A DNA stretch of 64,000 nt from contig NZ_CP011114.1 of the NCBI RefSeq assembly GCF_000993825.1, forward strand, positions 4,464,001-4,528,000, written 5' to 3'. Position 1 is the first letter of the stretch, and each line of letters begins with the position of its first letter. This document shows, in pieces, positions 52,413-61,067 of the stretch. Under the pieces are notes generated by a model. That model made no database searches. It was not told the origin of the DNA and saw only the letters and a program-made list of their open reading frames with translations. This stretch comes from Paenibacillus durus ATCC 35681 (GTDB lineage: Bacteria > Bacillota > Bacilli > Paenibacillales > Paenibacillaceae). A program made the position numbers and the translations under genes.

Positions 52413-54140
52413 GTGAGCCTGATTAAAAATCATAAATGGACCGCCGCCCTGGCCTTGGCGCTGCTGATATCGCTGGGCATTTGCATATATTCCTTGGCAA
52501 AAGTGAGCGGCAGCGCCGCAGGTACCGGCTCCGGCATGCGGCAGTGGGGCGGCGAAGGAGCCTCCTTCCGCAGCGGAGAGAGAGGCGTATTTCCGGGGAA
52601 CCGGAACGAAGCGCAGGCCGCTGGGCAGCAGAGCAGATGGGAGGGCGGTCTGCAGAGCACGGCGGGCGCCAGTGATTCCAGTGCGGAAGATGGCTCCGGG
52701 CAAGGACAAGACGGCGGCCAACAGAGCGAAGCGCCGGGCGATCCGCAGAATGCAGCGGACGGCGGCGGTTCCGGTTCCGGATTCACACGCCCTGCCGGGA
52801 TGAACCCTGGCGGATTCGGAAGCGACAGCAAGTACGGAACGGTACTGGCCGTCTACGCGGCGCTGTTCGCCGGGCTGCTGGGGGCGGCCTTCTACTACGC
52901 GAAGGCGGGCAGGCTGCGCATTAACGAGAGCCGCAGAGGGCTCCTCGCCTTCTTGCTGCTTGCAGCGGGCCTGTGCCTGAAGCTTGCCGCCGCCCCCTGG
53001 ATTTCCGGGTACCGGGGCGACATCCGCTTCTTTACAACCTGGGCGCAGGAGGCGGCACACGGCCTTGGCTCCTTTTACGAGAACAGCTCCAGCGATTACC
53101 CGCCGCTATACATATACATCCTGTACGCTACCGGCAAAATCGTCACACTGACGCATATCGAGCCCTTTTTCCTGACGCTGATCAAGCTGCCCTCCATAAT
53201 CGCGGATGCGGTTACTGCCTGGCTGCTGTATAAGGCGGCTAGCCGCCGCCTCCCATTTGAGACGGCGCTCCTGATTGCCGGATTCTACATGTTCAACCCG
53301 GCGGTGCTGATCAACGCCACCTTCTGGGGACAAGTCGATTCCTTGTTCACCATGATCGTAGTCGCGGCCGTTCTTGCGGTGACCCGGCGGAAGCTTGGCT
53401 GGGGGGCCTTTTTCCTCACCCTCTCGATTCTGATGAAGCCGCAGGGCATCATCTATACGCCGGTGCTGCTGTTCGCGCTTCTCCGGACGGGCAAGCTTGG
53501 GCCTTGGTTCAAAGCGGCGGCGATCGCCGCCGTGACAACCGTTCTCGTCGCCCTGCCCTTCTCTGCGGGTAAAAACCCACTGTGGCTCTATCAGTTGTAC
53601 AGCGGCACGGTGAACGAATACCCGTATGCATCGGTTAATGCCTTTAATCTGTTCGGACTGCTCGGGGCCAACTATGAGAATTCTTCATCTATATTCCTGC
53701 TCTTCAGCTACCATGTCTGGAGCTTGATCTTTATCGCCTCCGCTACGATACTGTCGGGCTGGTATTACTTGCGCAGCCGCAGCGCGGCGTTCGCCTTGCT
53801 GTCCGCCCTGCTGCTGATATCCGGCGTGTTCACCTTCTCATCAAGCATGCATGAGCGCTATCTATTCCCGGCGGCGGCGCTGGCGCTGCTCGCCTACATC
53901 TACTTCAAAGACAAGCGCCTTCTGTGGATGGCTTTTGGCTTCAGCGCGACGATCTTCCTCAACACCTATGCTGTCTACTACGGCTATACGAGCCGCGACG
54001 GCCACGTCGGCTTCCTGCTGTTCTTCTCGGCGCTGCTTAACATTACCATGTGCATCCTGCTCGTCAAAGTGATGCTCGACTTGTCGCGGCGGCAGACCAC
54101 CCCTAATCTTGAAGCGGTTCTCCTTCCGGAGCGGCTGTAA
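52413..54140 (+). CDS. Gpi18-like multi-pass mannosyltransferase family protein
   Basis: 575 residues. N-terminal membrane helix (14-30), a 100-residue Gly/Ser/Gln-rich extracytoplasmic loop, then about ten helices. The DIRFFTTWAQEAAHGLGSFY segment, SSSDYPPLYIY and AFYMFNPAVLINATFWGQVD match the GT-C fold COG5542 type. These enzymes use lipid-linked sugars outside the membrane, suggesting cell-surface glycosylation. GTG start with GAGGAGAA. Function beyond the fold is inferred. Confidence 0.8.
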   Translation: MSLIKNHKWTAALALALLISLGICIYSLAKVSGSAAGTGSGMRQWGGEGASFRSGERGVFPGNRNEAQAAGQQSRWEGGLQSTAGASDSSAEDGSGQGQDGGQQSEAPGDPQNAADGGGSGSGFTRPAGMNPGGFGSDSKYGTVLAVYAALFAGLLGAAFYYAKAGRLRINESRRGLLAFLLLAAGLCLKLAAAPWISGYRGDIRFFTTWAQEAAHGLGSFYENSSSDYPPLYIYILYATGKIVTLTHIEPFFLTLIKLPSIIADAVTAWLLYKAASRRLPFETALLIAGFYMFNPAVLINATFWGQVDSLFTMIVVAAVLAVTRRKLGWGAFFLTLSILMKPQGIIYTPVLLFALLRTGKLGPWFKAAAIAAVTTVLVALPFSAGKNPLWLYQLYSGTVNEYPYASVNAFNLFGLLGANYENSSSIFLLFSYHVWSLIFIASATILSGWYYLRSRSAAFALLSALLLISGVFTFSSSMHERYLFPAAALALLAYIYFKDKRLLWMAFGFSATIFLNTYAVYYGYTSRDGHVGFLLFFSALLNITMCILLVKVMLDLSRRQTTPNLEAVLLPERL

Positions 54141-54173
54141 GCCTTGCCCCCGGCCGGGTCCCGCTAACGTAAG

Positions 54174-54229
54174 GCAGCGGCATTCCCAGGACATGATTTC
54201 CTCGTCCCGGAGCTCCCGCTGCTTTTTTT
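54174..54229 (+). terminator. Terminator after the glycosyltransferase gene
   Basis: GCAGCGG and CCGCTGC arms, then seven Ts. Confidence 0.75.
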
Positions 54230-54230
54230 C

Positions 54231-54974
54231 TTAAATAAATCCGCCATTAACACGAACGGTCTGTCCCGTCACCCACTGCGATTCCGGGCTGGCCAGGAAC
54301 AGCACAACCTTCGAAATGTCCTCCGGCTCAGCCAACCGTCCTAATGAATTGGCACTGCCCACCGCCTTGATCTGCTCCTCCGTTTTGCCTACAGTAAACA
54401 ACTCCGTGTTGACCGGACCGGGCGAAACCGCGTTAATGGTAATCCCTTTCGGTCCAAGCTCTTTTGCTAACTGACGGGTAAACTGCTCCACGGCTCCTTT
54501 CGTTCCGGCATAGGTGCTATAAGTCGGGAGCATATGGCCAATCACCGATGTGGAGAAGTTGATGATGCGCCCGTTCTCCTTCATATGCAGCGCCGCCTGC
54601 TGGATGGCAAAAAACGTCCCTTTGACATTAATCGCGAACTGCTTGTCGAAATCCTCCTCTGTAATGTTCGCAAGCGGCTTCGTAATTATAATCCCGGCGT
54701 TGTTGACGAGAATATCCAGCTGCCCGTAAGCGTCCAGCGTCTTCTTGAACAAGCTCTCGACTTCCGCCACCTTGCTGATATCCGCCTGTATCGCCACCGC
54801 TTCTCCGCCGCTCTGTTTGATTCCGGCCACCACTTCTTCCGCTTTTGCCGGACTGCTTGCGTAATTGACGACAACCTTCGCCCCTTGCTCCGCCAGCTCC
54901 TCCGCAATTTTCCGGCCTATTCCTCGCGATGCGCCCGTTACCAAAGCGACTTTGCCTGCAAGCTTCTTTTCCAT
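54231..54974 (-). CDS. Short-chain dehydrogenase/reductase
   Basis: 247 residues, classical SDR. Cofactor motif TGASRGIG, NNAG in LDILVNNAGII, catalytic S/Y/K in NFSTSV...YSTYAGTK, and PG motif SPGPVNTELF. NADP preference is suggested by the SR after TGA. The ATG at 54974 follows GGATGGGGA. A perfect sigma-A promoter with a dyad operator lies upstream, and a TetR gene further upstream probably controls it. Confidence 0.9.
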   Translation of the reverse strand: MEKKLAGKVALVTGASRGIGRKIAEELAEQGAKVVVNYASSPAKAEEVVAGIKQSGGEAVAIQADISKVAEVESLFKKTLDAYGQLDILVNNAGIIITKPLANITEEDFDKQFAINVKGTFFAIQQAALHMKENGRIINFSTSVIGHMLPTYSTYAGTKGAVEQFTRQLAKELGPKGITINAVSPGPVNTELFTVGKTEEQIKAVGSANSLGRLAEPEDISKVVLFLASPESQWVTGQTVRVNGGFI

Positions 54975-55029
54975 CGTAAATCCCCATCCTTTTTTGGTAT
55001 TGTGTGTCTTTGCTGTGCTTGATGATTTG

Positions 55030-55058
55030 ATTATAGAATGACACAAAACAAATGTCAA
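55030..55058 (-). promoter_or_regulatory. Consensus promoter of the SDR gene with overlapping operator
   Basis: Minus strand TTGACA (55053-55058), 17-base spacer, TATAAT (55030-55035). The dyad TGACA-N9-TGTCA (55039-55057) lies across spacer and -35, a position where a bound TetR repressor would block polymerase. Confidence 0.8.
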
Positions 55059-55098
55059 CTGACATAATTATATTTTTGTCATTAGTTATGCAAACAAA

Positions 55099-55161
55099 AA
55101 AATACGCCTCTTAGAAACAAACACCCGGAATAACCCGTTCTGTTTCTAAAAGGCGTATTTT
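55099..55161 (-). terminator. Terminator of the tetR-type gene
   Basis: Long stem with AAAATACGCCT (55099-55109) and AGGCGTATTTT (55151-55161) as outer arms and TTAGAAACA/TGTTTCTAA inner arms; overlaps the stop codon. Confidence 0.85.
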
Positions 55162-55747
55162 ACTTAAGGCCGGAAAGAATCAAGCACCATACCGTTTCGA
55201 AGTCTTCGTCGATCGTTTCGGACGACCATTCCTGGGCATGGGCAGGATGATGAAAGCTTTCTGTTGCCATGAACACAGCCTTTGCAATGGCATCTGCCGA
55301 ATCCGGTTTGAATTCGCCCGCCTGCATGCCGCGTTCGATAATCGATGCAATCTGCTCGATCAGGCGATGGATGTGCATCGCGATCATGTCGCCTATTCTC
55401 ACCGTAACGTCGGCGTACATGACAAACATCTCGGGATCATCCATAGCATGCATCCGCTTCTTCTTGATGAGCGTCTCCATCCACAAGCGCAATTGCTCAG
55501 CGGCGCTCCCCTCAGCCTTATCCGCAATCTCCTGCAGAGGTTCGGCAATGCTTTTATCTAGCCATCTCTCCGTAACGGCCTCCCGTAAAGCAGCTTTGCT
55601 CGCGAAATGCCGATATAGCGTTCCGTGACTGACTTCAAGGTATTTGGCTATATCTATAACGGAGGTTTTATCCGGCCCATAACGCCGCAGCACCTGTTCC
55701 GCGGCATCCAAAATCATGTCTTTCGTCAATGGCAGATCATTGGTCAT
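55160..55747 (-). CDS. TetR-family regulator
   Basis: 195 residues. The N-terminal HTH is visible in TSVIDIAKYLEVSHGTLYRHFASKAALREAV; the ligand-binding half is helical. Same strand as, and 186 bp before, the SDR gene, whose promoter carries a fitting dyad. A related TTTTGTCATT appears before its own start (55868-55877), so autoregulation is possible. Confidence 0.9.
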   Translation of the reverse strand: MTNDLPLTKDMILDAAEQVLRRYGPDKTSVIDIAKYLEVSHGTLYRHFASKAALREAVTERWLDKSIAEPLQEIADKAEGSAAEQLRLWMETLIKKKRMHAMDDPEMFVMYADVTVRIGDMIAMHIHRLIEQIASIIERGMQAGEFKPDSADAIAKAVFMATESFHHPAHAQEWSSETIDEDFETVWCLILSGLK

Positions 55748-55917
55748 ATTACTAAAAGAGCAATCGTTCTTTGGTTTAGCTGCCGACTCATCATTTGATT
55801 GCTCGCACGCCCCCTCTAATTATTATCATAGCACAAGAAGCGGCTTCAACAAATAACAATATCTTTATTTTGTCATTTATTATAAATAGATGGTGCCTTA
55901 TCAGGGTCACTGTCACG

Positions 55918-55964
55918 AAAAAAAGAACGCAGGACCAGCGCCCTCGCCTCTGATCCTGCGTTCT
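55918..55964 (-). terminator. Terminator of the mhqPOD operon
   Basis: AGAACGCAGGA and TCCTGCGTTCT, perfect 11-bp arms, followed on the minus strand by a seven-T run. About 78 bp after mhqD. Confidence 0.88.
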
Positions 55965-56041
55965 CCTATATGTTAACGGGCCGCCCTGCGCTTAAAAGGC
56001 GCAAGACCATCCCGGAGCTGCCCGGGCACACGCCCGGCGCA

Positions 56042-56653
56042 TCATTTAAAGCTTTGACCGTCCAGCCAGTCCTTCGCCGCTTCCGCTTCGGCGGCGCTCA
56101 GCCGATGTCCCTGGTTGCTCCAGTGCACTGTCACGTCAGCGCCCGCGCTTGCCAGCAGCTCGTGAAGCTCCTTAGTCTCCGCGACTGAGACTAGGGGATC
56201 GTTAACGCCTGCGCCGATGAAGACGGAGACGCCGTCAAGCGGCTGGGGAGTGAGCCCCCGCAGCGGAACCATCGGATGCAGCAGCACCGCGGAAGAAAAG
56301 AGGTTCCCGTAATGCAGCAGCAGACTGCCCGCGATATTGGCTCCATTGGAATAGCCGACGGCCGTAAGCCGGGCGGGATCGAAGCCGTATTTTGCCGCCG
56401 CCTCGTCCAGAAAAGCTTTCAGCTCATGCGTCCGAGCGACCAGGTCGGCTTCGTCGAATACACCTTCCGACAGACGCCGGAAGAAACGGGGCATCCCGTT
56501 CTCCAGCACGTTGCCCCGGATACCCAGCAGGGACGAGCCCGGCGACAGCATCTCGGCGAGCGGGAGCATATCATGCTCGTTGCCGCCCGTCCCGTGGAAC
56601 AGCACCAGCGTCGGCTTGGAGGAATCGGAACCTTGCTGGAAGATATGAATCAT
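56042..56653 (-). CDS. mhqD: Carboxylesterase-like alpha/beta hydrolase
   Basis: 203 residues, phospholipase/carboxylesterase family. HGTGGNEHDM oxyanion region, nucleophile in VGYSNGANIA, aspartate in GVNDPLVS, histidine in SNQGHRLS. Matches MhqD in type and context: in B. subtilis the mhq genes protect against 2-methylhydroquinone and quinones. Start overlaps the mhqO stop (ATGA). Confidence 0.88.
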   Translation of the reverse strand: MIHIFQQGSDSSKPTLVLFHGTGGNEHDMLPLAEMLSPGSSLLGIRGNVLENGMPRFFRRLSEGVFDEADLVARTHELKAFLDEAAAKYGFDPARLTAVGYSNGANIAGSLLLHYGNLFSSAVLLHPMVPLRGLTPQPLDGVSVFIGAGVNDPLVSVAETKELHELLASAGADVTVHWSNQGHRLSAAEAEAAKDWLDGQSFK

Positions 56654-57600
56654 TTTTCCTTCACCTCAATTTCCCGCACCTCAAAAGGAGCCAGGTTGCT
56701 CTCAATCTCCGCCCGGTGCGGCTCATACCATGCAGGGAGCATCAGCTTTTCGCCCAGATGGTTCGGGTCCTCATCGTTGGCAAAGCCAGGAGGATCAGTC
56801 GCAATCTCGAACAGGATACCGCCCTCTTCACGGAAGTAGATGGCGTTGAAGTAATTCCGGTCCTGCACCGGAGTCACATGAAAGCCCCGGGTCTGTACGA
56901 ATTCTCTCCATTCCAGCTGCTCCGCATCGTCTTTGGCGCGCCATGCGATATGATGCACCGTACCGCTTCCCCCGGCGCCAAAAGGCAGCGGGTCAGTCTT
57001 GATATCGATAATATTGCCGTACGGTCCTTCCGATTTGAAGCGCACATAACCGTCTCCTTCGGCGATTCGTTCAAATCCGAGCGTGTTAACCAGCGTATCT
57101 TCCGTGCTCGCCGGATTGATGCTGTACAGCACCGCTCCGCCGAATCCCTTAATGGCATGCTCTACCGGAATTCCGCCGAACGACCAAGCGCTCAAAGGCC
57201 CTTCTTCACGCTCCACCAGTTCGACCCGCAGGCCGTCGTAATCAGCCAGGGAAAGATAGGTCTCTCCGATGCGATGAACATTGGTATAGGGAATGTCGTA
57301 GGCGTTCAACCGTTCTTCCCAGAATCCGAGTGAGCCGACGGGTACAGCATAGGTCGTCACGCCGACCATGCCGCTGCCGATTCTTCCCTTACGTCCTATA
57401 GGCGAAGGAAAGAACGTAATGATCGTGCCCGGCGTGCCGCTTTCGTTGCCAAAGTACAGGTGATAGACCTCGGGCGCGTCGAAATTGACTGTTTTTTTCA
57501 CGAGCCGCAAACCAAGAATGCCTGCATAAAAATCCGCGTTCCGCTGAGCGTCCTGAACGAACGCTGTAATATGGTGAATCCCTGCAGTTTGAAGTGTCAT
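56650..57600 (-). CDS. mhqO: Ring-cleaving dioxygenase, MhqO type
   Basis: 316 residues with two VOC modules. Candidate metal ligands are H in GIHHITAFV, H in GTVHHIAW and E in GGILFEIATD. Proposed to open (hydro)quinone rings. Between mhqP (46 bp) and mhqD (4-bp overlap). Confidence 0.9.
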   Translation of the reverse strand: MTLQTAGIHHITAFVQDAQRNADFYAGILGLRLVKKTVNFDAPEVYHLYFGNESGTPGTIITFFPSPIGRKGRIGSGMVGVTTYAVPVGSLGFWEERLNAYDIPYTNVHRIGETYLSLADYDGLRVELVEREEGPLSAWSFGGIPVEHAIKGFGGAVLYSINPASTEDTLVNTLGFERIAEGDGYVRFKSEGPYGNIIDIKTDPLPFGAGGSGTVHHIAWRAKDDAEQLEWREFVQTRGFHVTPVQDRNYFNAIYFREEGGILFEIATDPPGFANDEDPNHLGEKLMLPAWYEPHRAEIESNLAPFEVREIEVKEK

Positions 57601-57646
57601 AATAATCTTTCTCCTCTCGGTATTAGAAATTAGTAGTTAAATCGGC

Positions 57647-58042
57647 TTAGAACAACAGATGATCCAGTGAAATCGAGCCTGGGCCCGCCAGCGCGACACC
57701 CGCCGCCACAACAAGCAATGTCAATGGATATTCATAACCGTTCGCAGTGGCCCAGAAACCATTAGACAAATGCACTTTCATCGCTCCGGCCATGGCCAGG
57801 ATCAGCATCACAGCCCCCACCGGCGTGAACAGCCCCGCCGCGAACAATAGTCCGCCGCCAAGCTCAAGAATTCCGGCCAGCACCGCCATCGCCACGCCCG
57901 GCTTAATGCCGACCGATTCCATCCATCCGCCTGTTCCCTTCGGACCGTAGCCTCCGAACCAGCCGAACAGCTTCTGCGCTCCATGACCGATAAAAGCAAC
58001 ACCGATAAACAAACGAATCAACAGCAATCCTATACTAATCAT
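57647..58042 (-). CDS. mhqP: DoxX-family membrane protein
   Basis: 131 residues, four helices. DoxX pattern: RLFIGVAFIGHGAQKLFGWFGGYG, ILELGGGLLFAAGLFTPVGA. First gene of the mhqPOD operon, preceded by an ATCTT-N6-AAGAT box. Confidence 0.88.
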   Translation of the reverse strand: MISIGLLLIRLFIGVAFIGHGAQKLFGWFGGYGPKGTGGWMESVGIKPGVAMAVLAGILELGGGLLFAAGLFTPVGAVMLILAMAGAMKVHLSNGFWATANGYEYPLTLLVVAAGVALAGPGSISLDHLLF

Positions 58043-58074
58043 TTTTAACTCTCTCCATTCTCTTGTGTTTAATA

Positions 58075-58090
58075 ATCTTTACTTTAAGAT
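58075..58090. promoter_or_regulatory. MhqR-type operator before mhqP
   Basis: ATCTT (58075-58079), six bases, AAGAT (58086-58090); same architecture as the box before mhqR. Confidence 0.7.
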
Positions 58091-58127
58091 ATTTAGTAAA
58101 AATTTATGGGGCTTCCCGGCAATTAAG

Positions 58128-58604
58128 CTAGGAACCGGCCCCTTTACCAAGCAGCTTCAACCATTCGGTCGCCTGCTCCTTCTCCTCCGTATTCAGTCCG
58201 CCCATCATTCCGTGGAGCATCGCTACATGCTTCGGAAAAATTTCGTCGAACAGCTTACGGCCCTCTTCAGTAATCTCCGCGTAAGTCACGCGTCGGTCCT
58301 CGCTACAGGGAACGCGCTTCAGCAGCCCCTTCTTCTCCAGCTTGTCGATGTTATAGGTGATGCTCCCGCTGGTGACCAGAATCTTCTCTCCAATCTGCTG
58401 CAGCGGAATGCGGGTTCTGTGATAGAGCACCTCAAGCACCATAAACTCGGCGGACGACAGCCCGTAGCTCTTCATATCCTTGACCGCCCGGTCCATCAGA
58501 CTCCGGTAAGCCTTGGACAGAACCACGAACAACTTCAGCGATGCCGCTTCATCCCGGCCGCGTACATCTCCGGCTACGATTAGCTCTTCTTTCGGTCCGC
58601 TCAT
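58128..58604 (-). CDS. mhqR: MarR-family regulator, MhqR type
   Basis: 158 residues. Winged HTH (SSAEFMVLEVLYHRTRIPLQQIG, GSITYNIDKLEKKGLLKRVP, DRRVTYAEITEEGRKLF). The ATG at 58604 has GGAGGTG with an 8-base spacer. One cysteine in RVPCSEDRR. Repressor of mhqPOD and itself, judged by the shared operator boxes. Confidence 0.88.
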   Translation of the reverse strand: MSGPKEELIVAGDVRGRDEAASLKLFVVLSKAYRSLMDRAVKDMKSYGLSSAEFMVLEVLYHRTRIPLQQIGEKILVTSGSITYNIDKLEKKGLLKRVPCSEDRRVTYAEITEEGRKLFDEIFPKHVAMLHGMMGGLNTEEKEQATEWLKLLGKGAGS

Positions 58605-58630
58605 TTCAATCACCTCCGTGTTCATTAAGT

Positions 58631-58661
58631 ATCTTTAAGATAATTATCTTTAACTTAAGAT
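58631..58661. promoter_or_regulatory. MhqR-type operators before mhqR
   Basis: ATCTT-N6-AAGAT at 58646-58661, plus a compressed ATCTT-T-AAGAT at 58631-58641. Located 27-57 bp before the mhqR start. Confidence 0.7.
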
Positions 58662-58738
58662 AAATATACATCCTTATTTTTATTTTGTCAACACTCTCTG
58701 CAAAATAAACCTGAGGCGCTTTATGCATAGGCCGTAAA

Positions 58739-58767
58739 TTGACCTTACCCTCAAAAGGGCGTATCCT
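58739..58767 (+). promoter_or_regulatory. Possible promoter of mqnB
   Basis: TTGACC, 17-base spacer, TATCCT; 48 bp before the GTG start. Confidence 0.45.
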
Positions 58768-58815
58768 TTTCTTTGCGAAAAAAAGATATTTTCTATATAT
58801 AAGGAGGGCTGCGCG

Positions 58816-59523
58816 GTGACTTCCCGCTTTGACCCCGGCAATGCCGGGGAACAAGATTTATCCAAGCCAGGACAAGCCCTCCCGGGCGTCCTGATTGTAA
58901 CCGCCGTGGAGGCCGAGGCGGAGGCCGTCCGGCGCGGTCTCGGCGGCGCGGCCGGTTTCACCGTCATTGCCGCGGGTGCGGGCCCTGCCGCGGCGGCGGC
59001 CGGAACTGCCGCTGCGCTTGCAGCCGGCTCCTACGGCTGCGTCGTCAGCGCCGGGATCGGCGGCGGCTTCCCCGGCAGGGCGGCGTTCGGCTCGCTGGTC
59101 GTTGCAAGCGAGCTGGTCCACGCCGACCTTGGGGCCGAGACGCCGGAGGGCTTCCGCAGCGCGGCCGAGCTCGGCTTCGGCCGCACGCATTACCCGGCCG
59201 ACACGGGCCGGGCAGCGAGGCTCGCCGCCGGACTTGCGGCGGCGGGGCTTGACGTGAGCACGGGACCCGTGCTCACGGTCTCGGCGGCGACCGGCACCGC
59301 AGAGACGGCCGCCGCCCTCGCGGCGCGCGTGCCTGGCGCGGCCGCCGAAGCCATGGAAGGCTGCGGGGTCGCCGCAGCCGCGCTGGCGCGGAATCTCCCG
59401 GTGCTGGAGATTCGCGCGATCTCGAACCCGGTCGGTCCCCGCGACCGGGATGCCTGGCGCATCGGCGAGGCGCTGGAAGCGCTCGCCGCAGCCGGGCCCA
59501 TCCTATCGGAGGTGCTGAAATGA
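58816..59523 (+). CDS. mqnB: Futalosine hydrolase
   Basis: 235 residues of the purine-nucleoside phosphorylase/MTAN-like fold. GVLIVTAVEAEAEAVRRGL, GCVVSAGIGGGFPG, AAEAMEGCGVA and the terminal EIRAISNPVGPRDRDAWRI match MqnB. Cleaves futalosine to dehypoxanthine futalosine and hypoxanthine in the futalosine menaquinone pathway. GTG start with AAGGAGG. Very Ala/Gly-rich with high third-position GC, unlike the AT-rich DNA just upstream. Coupled to mqnD by an ATGA overlap. Confidence 0.88.
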   Translation: MTSRFDPGNAGEQDLSKPGQALPGVLIVTAVEAEAEAVRRGLGGAAGFTVIAAGAGPAAAAAGTAAALAAGSYGCVVSAGIGGGFPGRAAFGSLVVASELVHADLGAETPEGFRSAAELGFGRTHYPADTGRAARLAAGLAAAGLDVSTGPVLTVSAATGTAETAAALAARVPGAAAEAMEGCGVAAAALARNLPVLEIRAISNPVGPRDRDAWRIGEALEALAAAGPILSEVLK

Positions 59524-60371
59524 CCGCAGAACTGAATATTGCTTACTCGCCTTGCCCCAACGATACGTTTGTCTTTCACGCCTGGGCGCACGGACTGGTG
59601 CCGGGCGCGCCGAAGCTGAATGTCACCTACGCCGACATCGACATCACGAACGGTCTTGCCGCTGACGGCACAGGCCCTGAGCTGCTGAAAATCTCTTATG
59701 CCGCCCTGCCGTGGGCGCTGGAGCGGTATAAACTGCTGCCCTGCGGCGGCGCGCTTGGCCGGGGCTGCGGGCCGCTGCTGCTGACCAAGGGCGGCCCGCA
59801 GGACGCCAACAGCATGTCGTCGCTGTCCGGCCGCCGCGTTGCCGTGCCTAGCGAGCGCTCCACCGCCTACCTACTGTTTCGGCTGTGGGCGGCGCAGCAG
59901 GTGCCGGGAGGCATCGGCGAAATCGTCGTCATGCCTTTTCATGAGATTATGCCTGCCGTACGGGACGGCGCAATCGACGCCGGACTCGTCATCCACGAGG
60001 CCCGCTTCACCTATACCTCTTACGGGCTGCATATGCTGGTCGACCTCGGAAGCTGGTGGGAGAGCGACACGGGACTTCCAATCCCGCTCGGCGCGATCAT
60101 CGCCCGCCGCGATCTGGACACGGACGCCGTCAGCGGCTGGATTCGCACCTCTCTCCGTCACGCCTGGGACAACCCGGAAGCCTCACGGGAGTATGTGCTC
60201 AGCCATGCCCAAGAACTGTCTCCCCAGGTGGCCAAGTCACATATCGATCTGTATGTGAATGACTTTACAATGGATCTGGGCGAGAACGGCTATGCCGCCA
60301 TATCGGCCCTGCTGAACCGGGCGGCGGGTGAAGGGCTCGTCCCCCCAATCGATCCGGCGCTGCTGCGTTAG
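59520..60371 (+). CDS. mqnD: 1,4-dihydroxy-6-naphthoate synthase
   Basis: 283 residues, periplasmic-binding-like fold. IAYSPCPNDTFVFHAWAHGL at the start, KISYAALPWAL, and PLGAIIARRDLD are MqnD hallmarks. Converts cyclic dehypoxanthine futalosine to dihydroxynaphthoate. MqnA, MqnC and later enzymes must be elsewhere. A terminator follows. Confidence 0.92.
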   Translation: MTAELNIAYSPCPNDTFVFHAWAHGLVPGAPKLNVTYADIDITNGLAADGTGPELLKISYAALPWALERYKLLPCGGALGRGCGPLLLTKGGPQDANSMSSLSGRRVAVPSERSTAYLLFRLWAAQQVPGGIGEIVVMPFHEIMPAVRDGAIDAGLVIHEARFTYTSYGLHMLVDLGSWWESDTGLPIPLGAIIARRDLDTDAVSGWIRTSLRHAWDNPEASREYVLSHAQELSPQVAKSHIDLYVNDFTMDLGENGYAAISALLNRAAGEGLVPPIDPALLR

Positions 60372-60395
60372 CTGCACGGCAGCCGCCAAACGTCA

Positions 60396-60446
60396 AATCC
60401 CCCGGGAATGCTTTATTCTGTCTGAAGCGCTCTCGGGGATTTTTTG
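60396..60446 (+). terminator. Terminator of mqnBD
   Basis: AATCCCC and GGGGATT arms followed by TTTTT. Confidence 0.8.
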
Positions 60447-60654
60447 CAGTAAACAAGCCTTTCCTCACAATGCAGCACCGGAAAAACGCATATCAGAACC
60501 TCCTAAGCTCCTGCCGCGTATACCGCATCATTTGCCCACAGCCTCTTTTGTAAGCCCTTTCTATCAAAATGTATATTACTCTACGTTATTCGTCGTGGCC
60601 TCGATAGATTTCCAACATAGAATGTACTATCAAATGGAAAAGGAGGTTATCAGG

Positions 60655-60942
60655 ATGGCCATCTTGTTACCGCAGCAATTCTTCAACCTGCCAGCAGGCG
60701 TAGGCAAATCCTTTTACGAGAATCTTACCGGAGGGATTAACGCCGCTGTCACCGTACAAAACAACTCCACTTTCCCTGTCGATCTTGTGCTTTTCAGCGT
60801 AAACGCGCCTGTCATCACTTATACGATTCCCGCATTGAACAGCCTTACAATCGCAGTTAACCGGCTTCTGGTTGCCGCGCTTCGCGCTTCCGCCGCCGGA
60901 GCAGTCTTCGGCACGATCCAAGTCGCCACTTCGGATTTCTAA
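60655..60942 (+). CDS. Small beta-rich hypothetical protein
   Basis: 95 residues, ATG with AGGAGG eight bases upstream. No cysteine, no signal peptide. The alternating hydrophobic pattern (AAVTVQNNSTFPVDLVLFSV, VFGTIQVATSDF) suggests a beta-sandwich. It could be a structural or spore-surface type protein, but no family is recognised. Monocistronic with its own terminator. Confidence 0.75.
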   Translation: MAILLPQQFFNLPAGVGKSFYENLTGGINAAVTVQNNSTFPVDLVLFSVNAPVITYTIPALNSLTIAVNRLLVAALRASAAGAVFGTIQVATSDF

Positions 60943-61010
60943 TGATCCGCCGCTGACGGCAAGCTCCGCTGCCGCATTTGGTTTCCCCCATTCTACCCGC
61001 ATAAGCTTTT

Positions 61011-61042
61011 AGCCCTCGGCCTTATAGGCTGGGGCTTTTTTT
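61011..61042 (+). terminator. Terminator of the small beta-rich protein gene
   Basis: AGCCC and GGGCT arms with inner GGCC/GGC pairing, followed by seven Ts. Confidence 0.8.
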
Positions 61043-61067
61043 ACGAAATCCCGCCTGTTAGTCTTCT

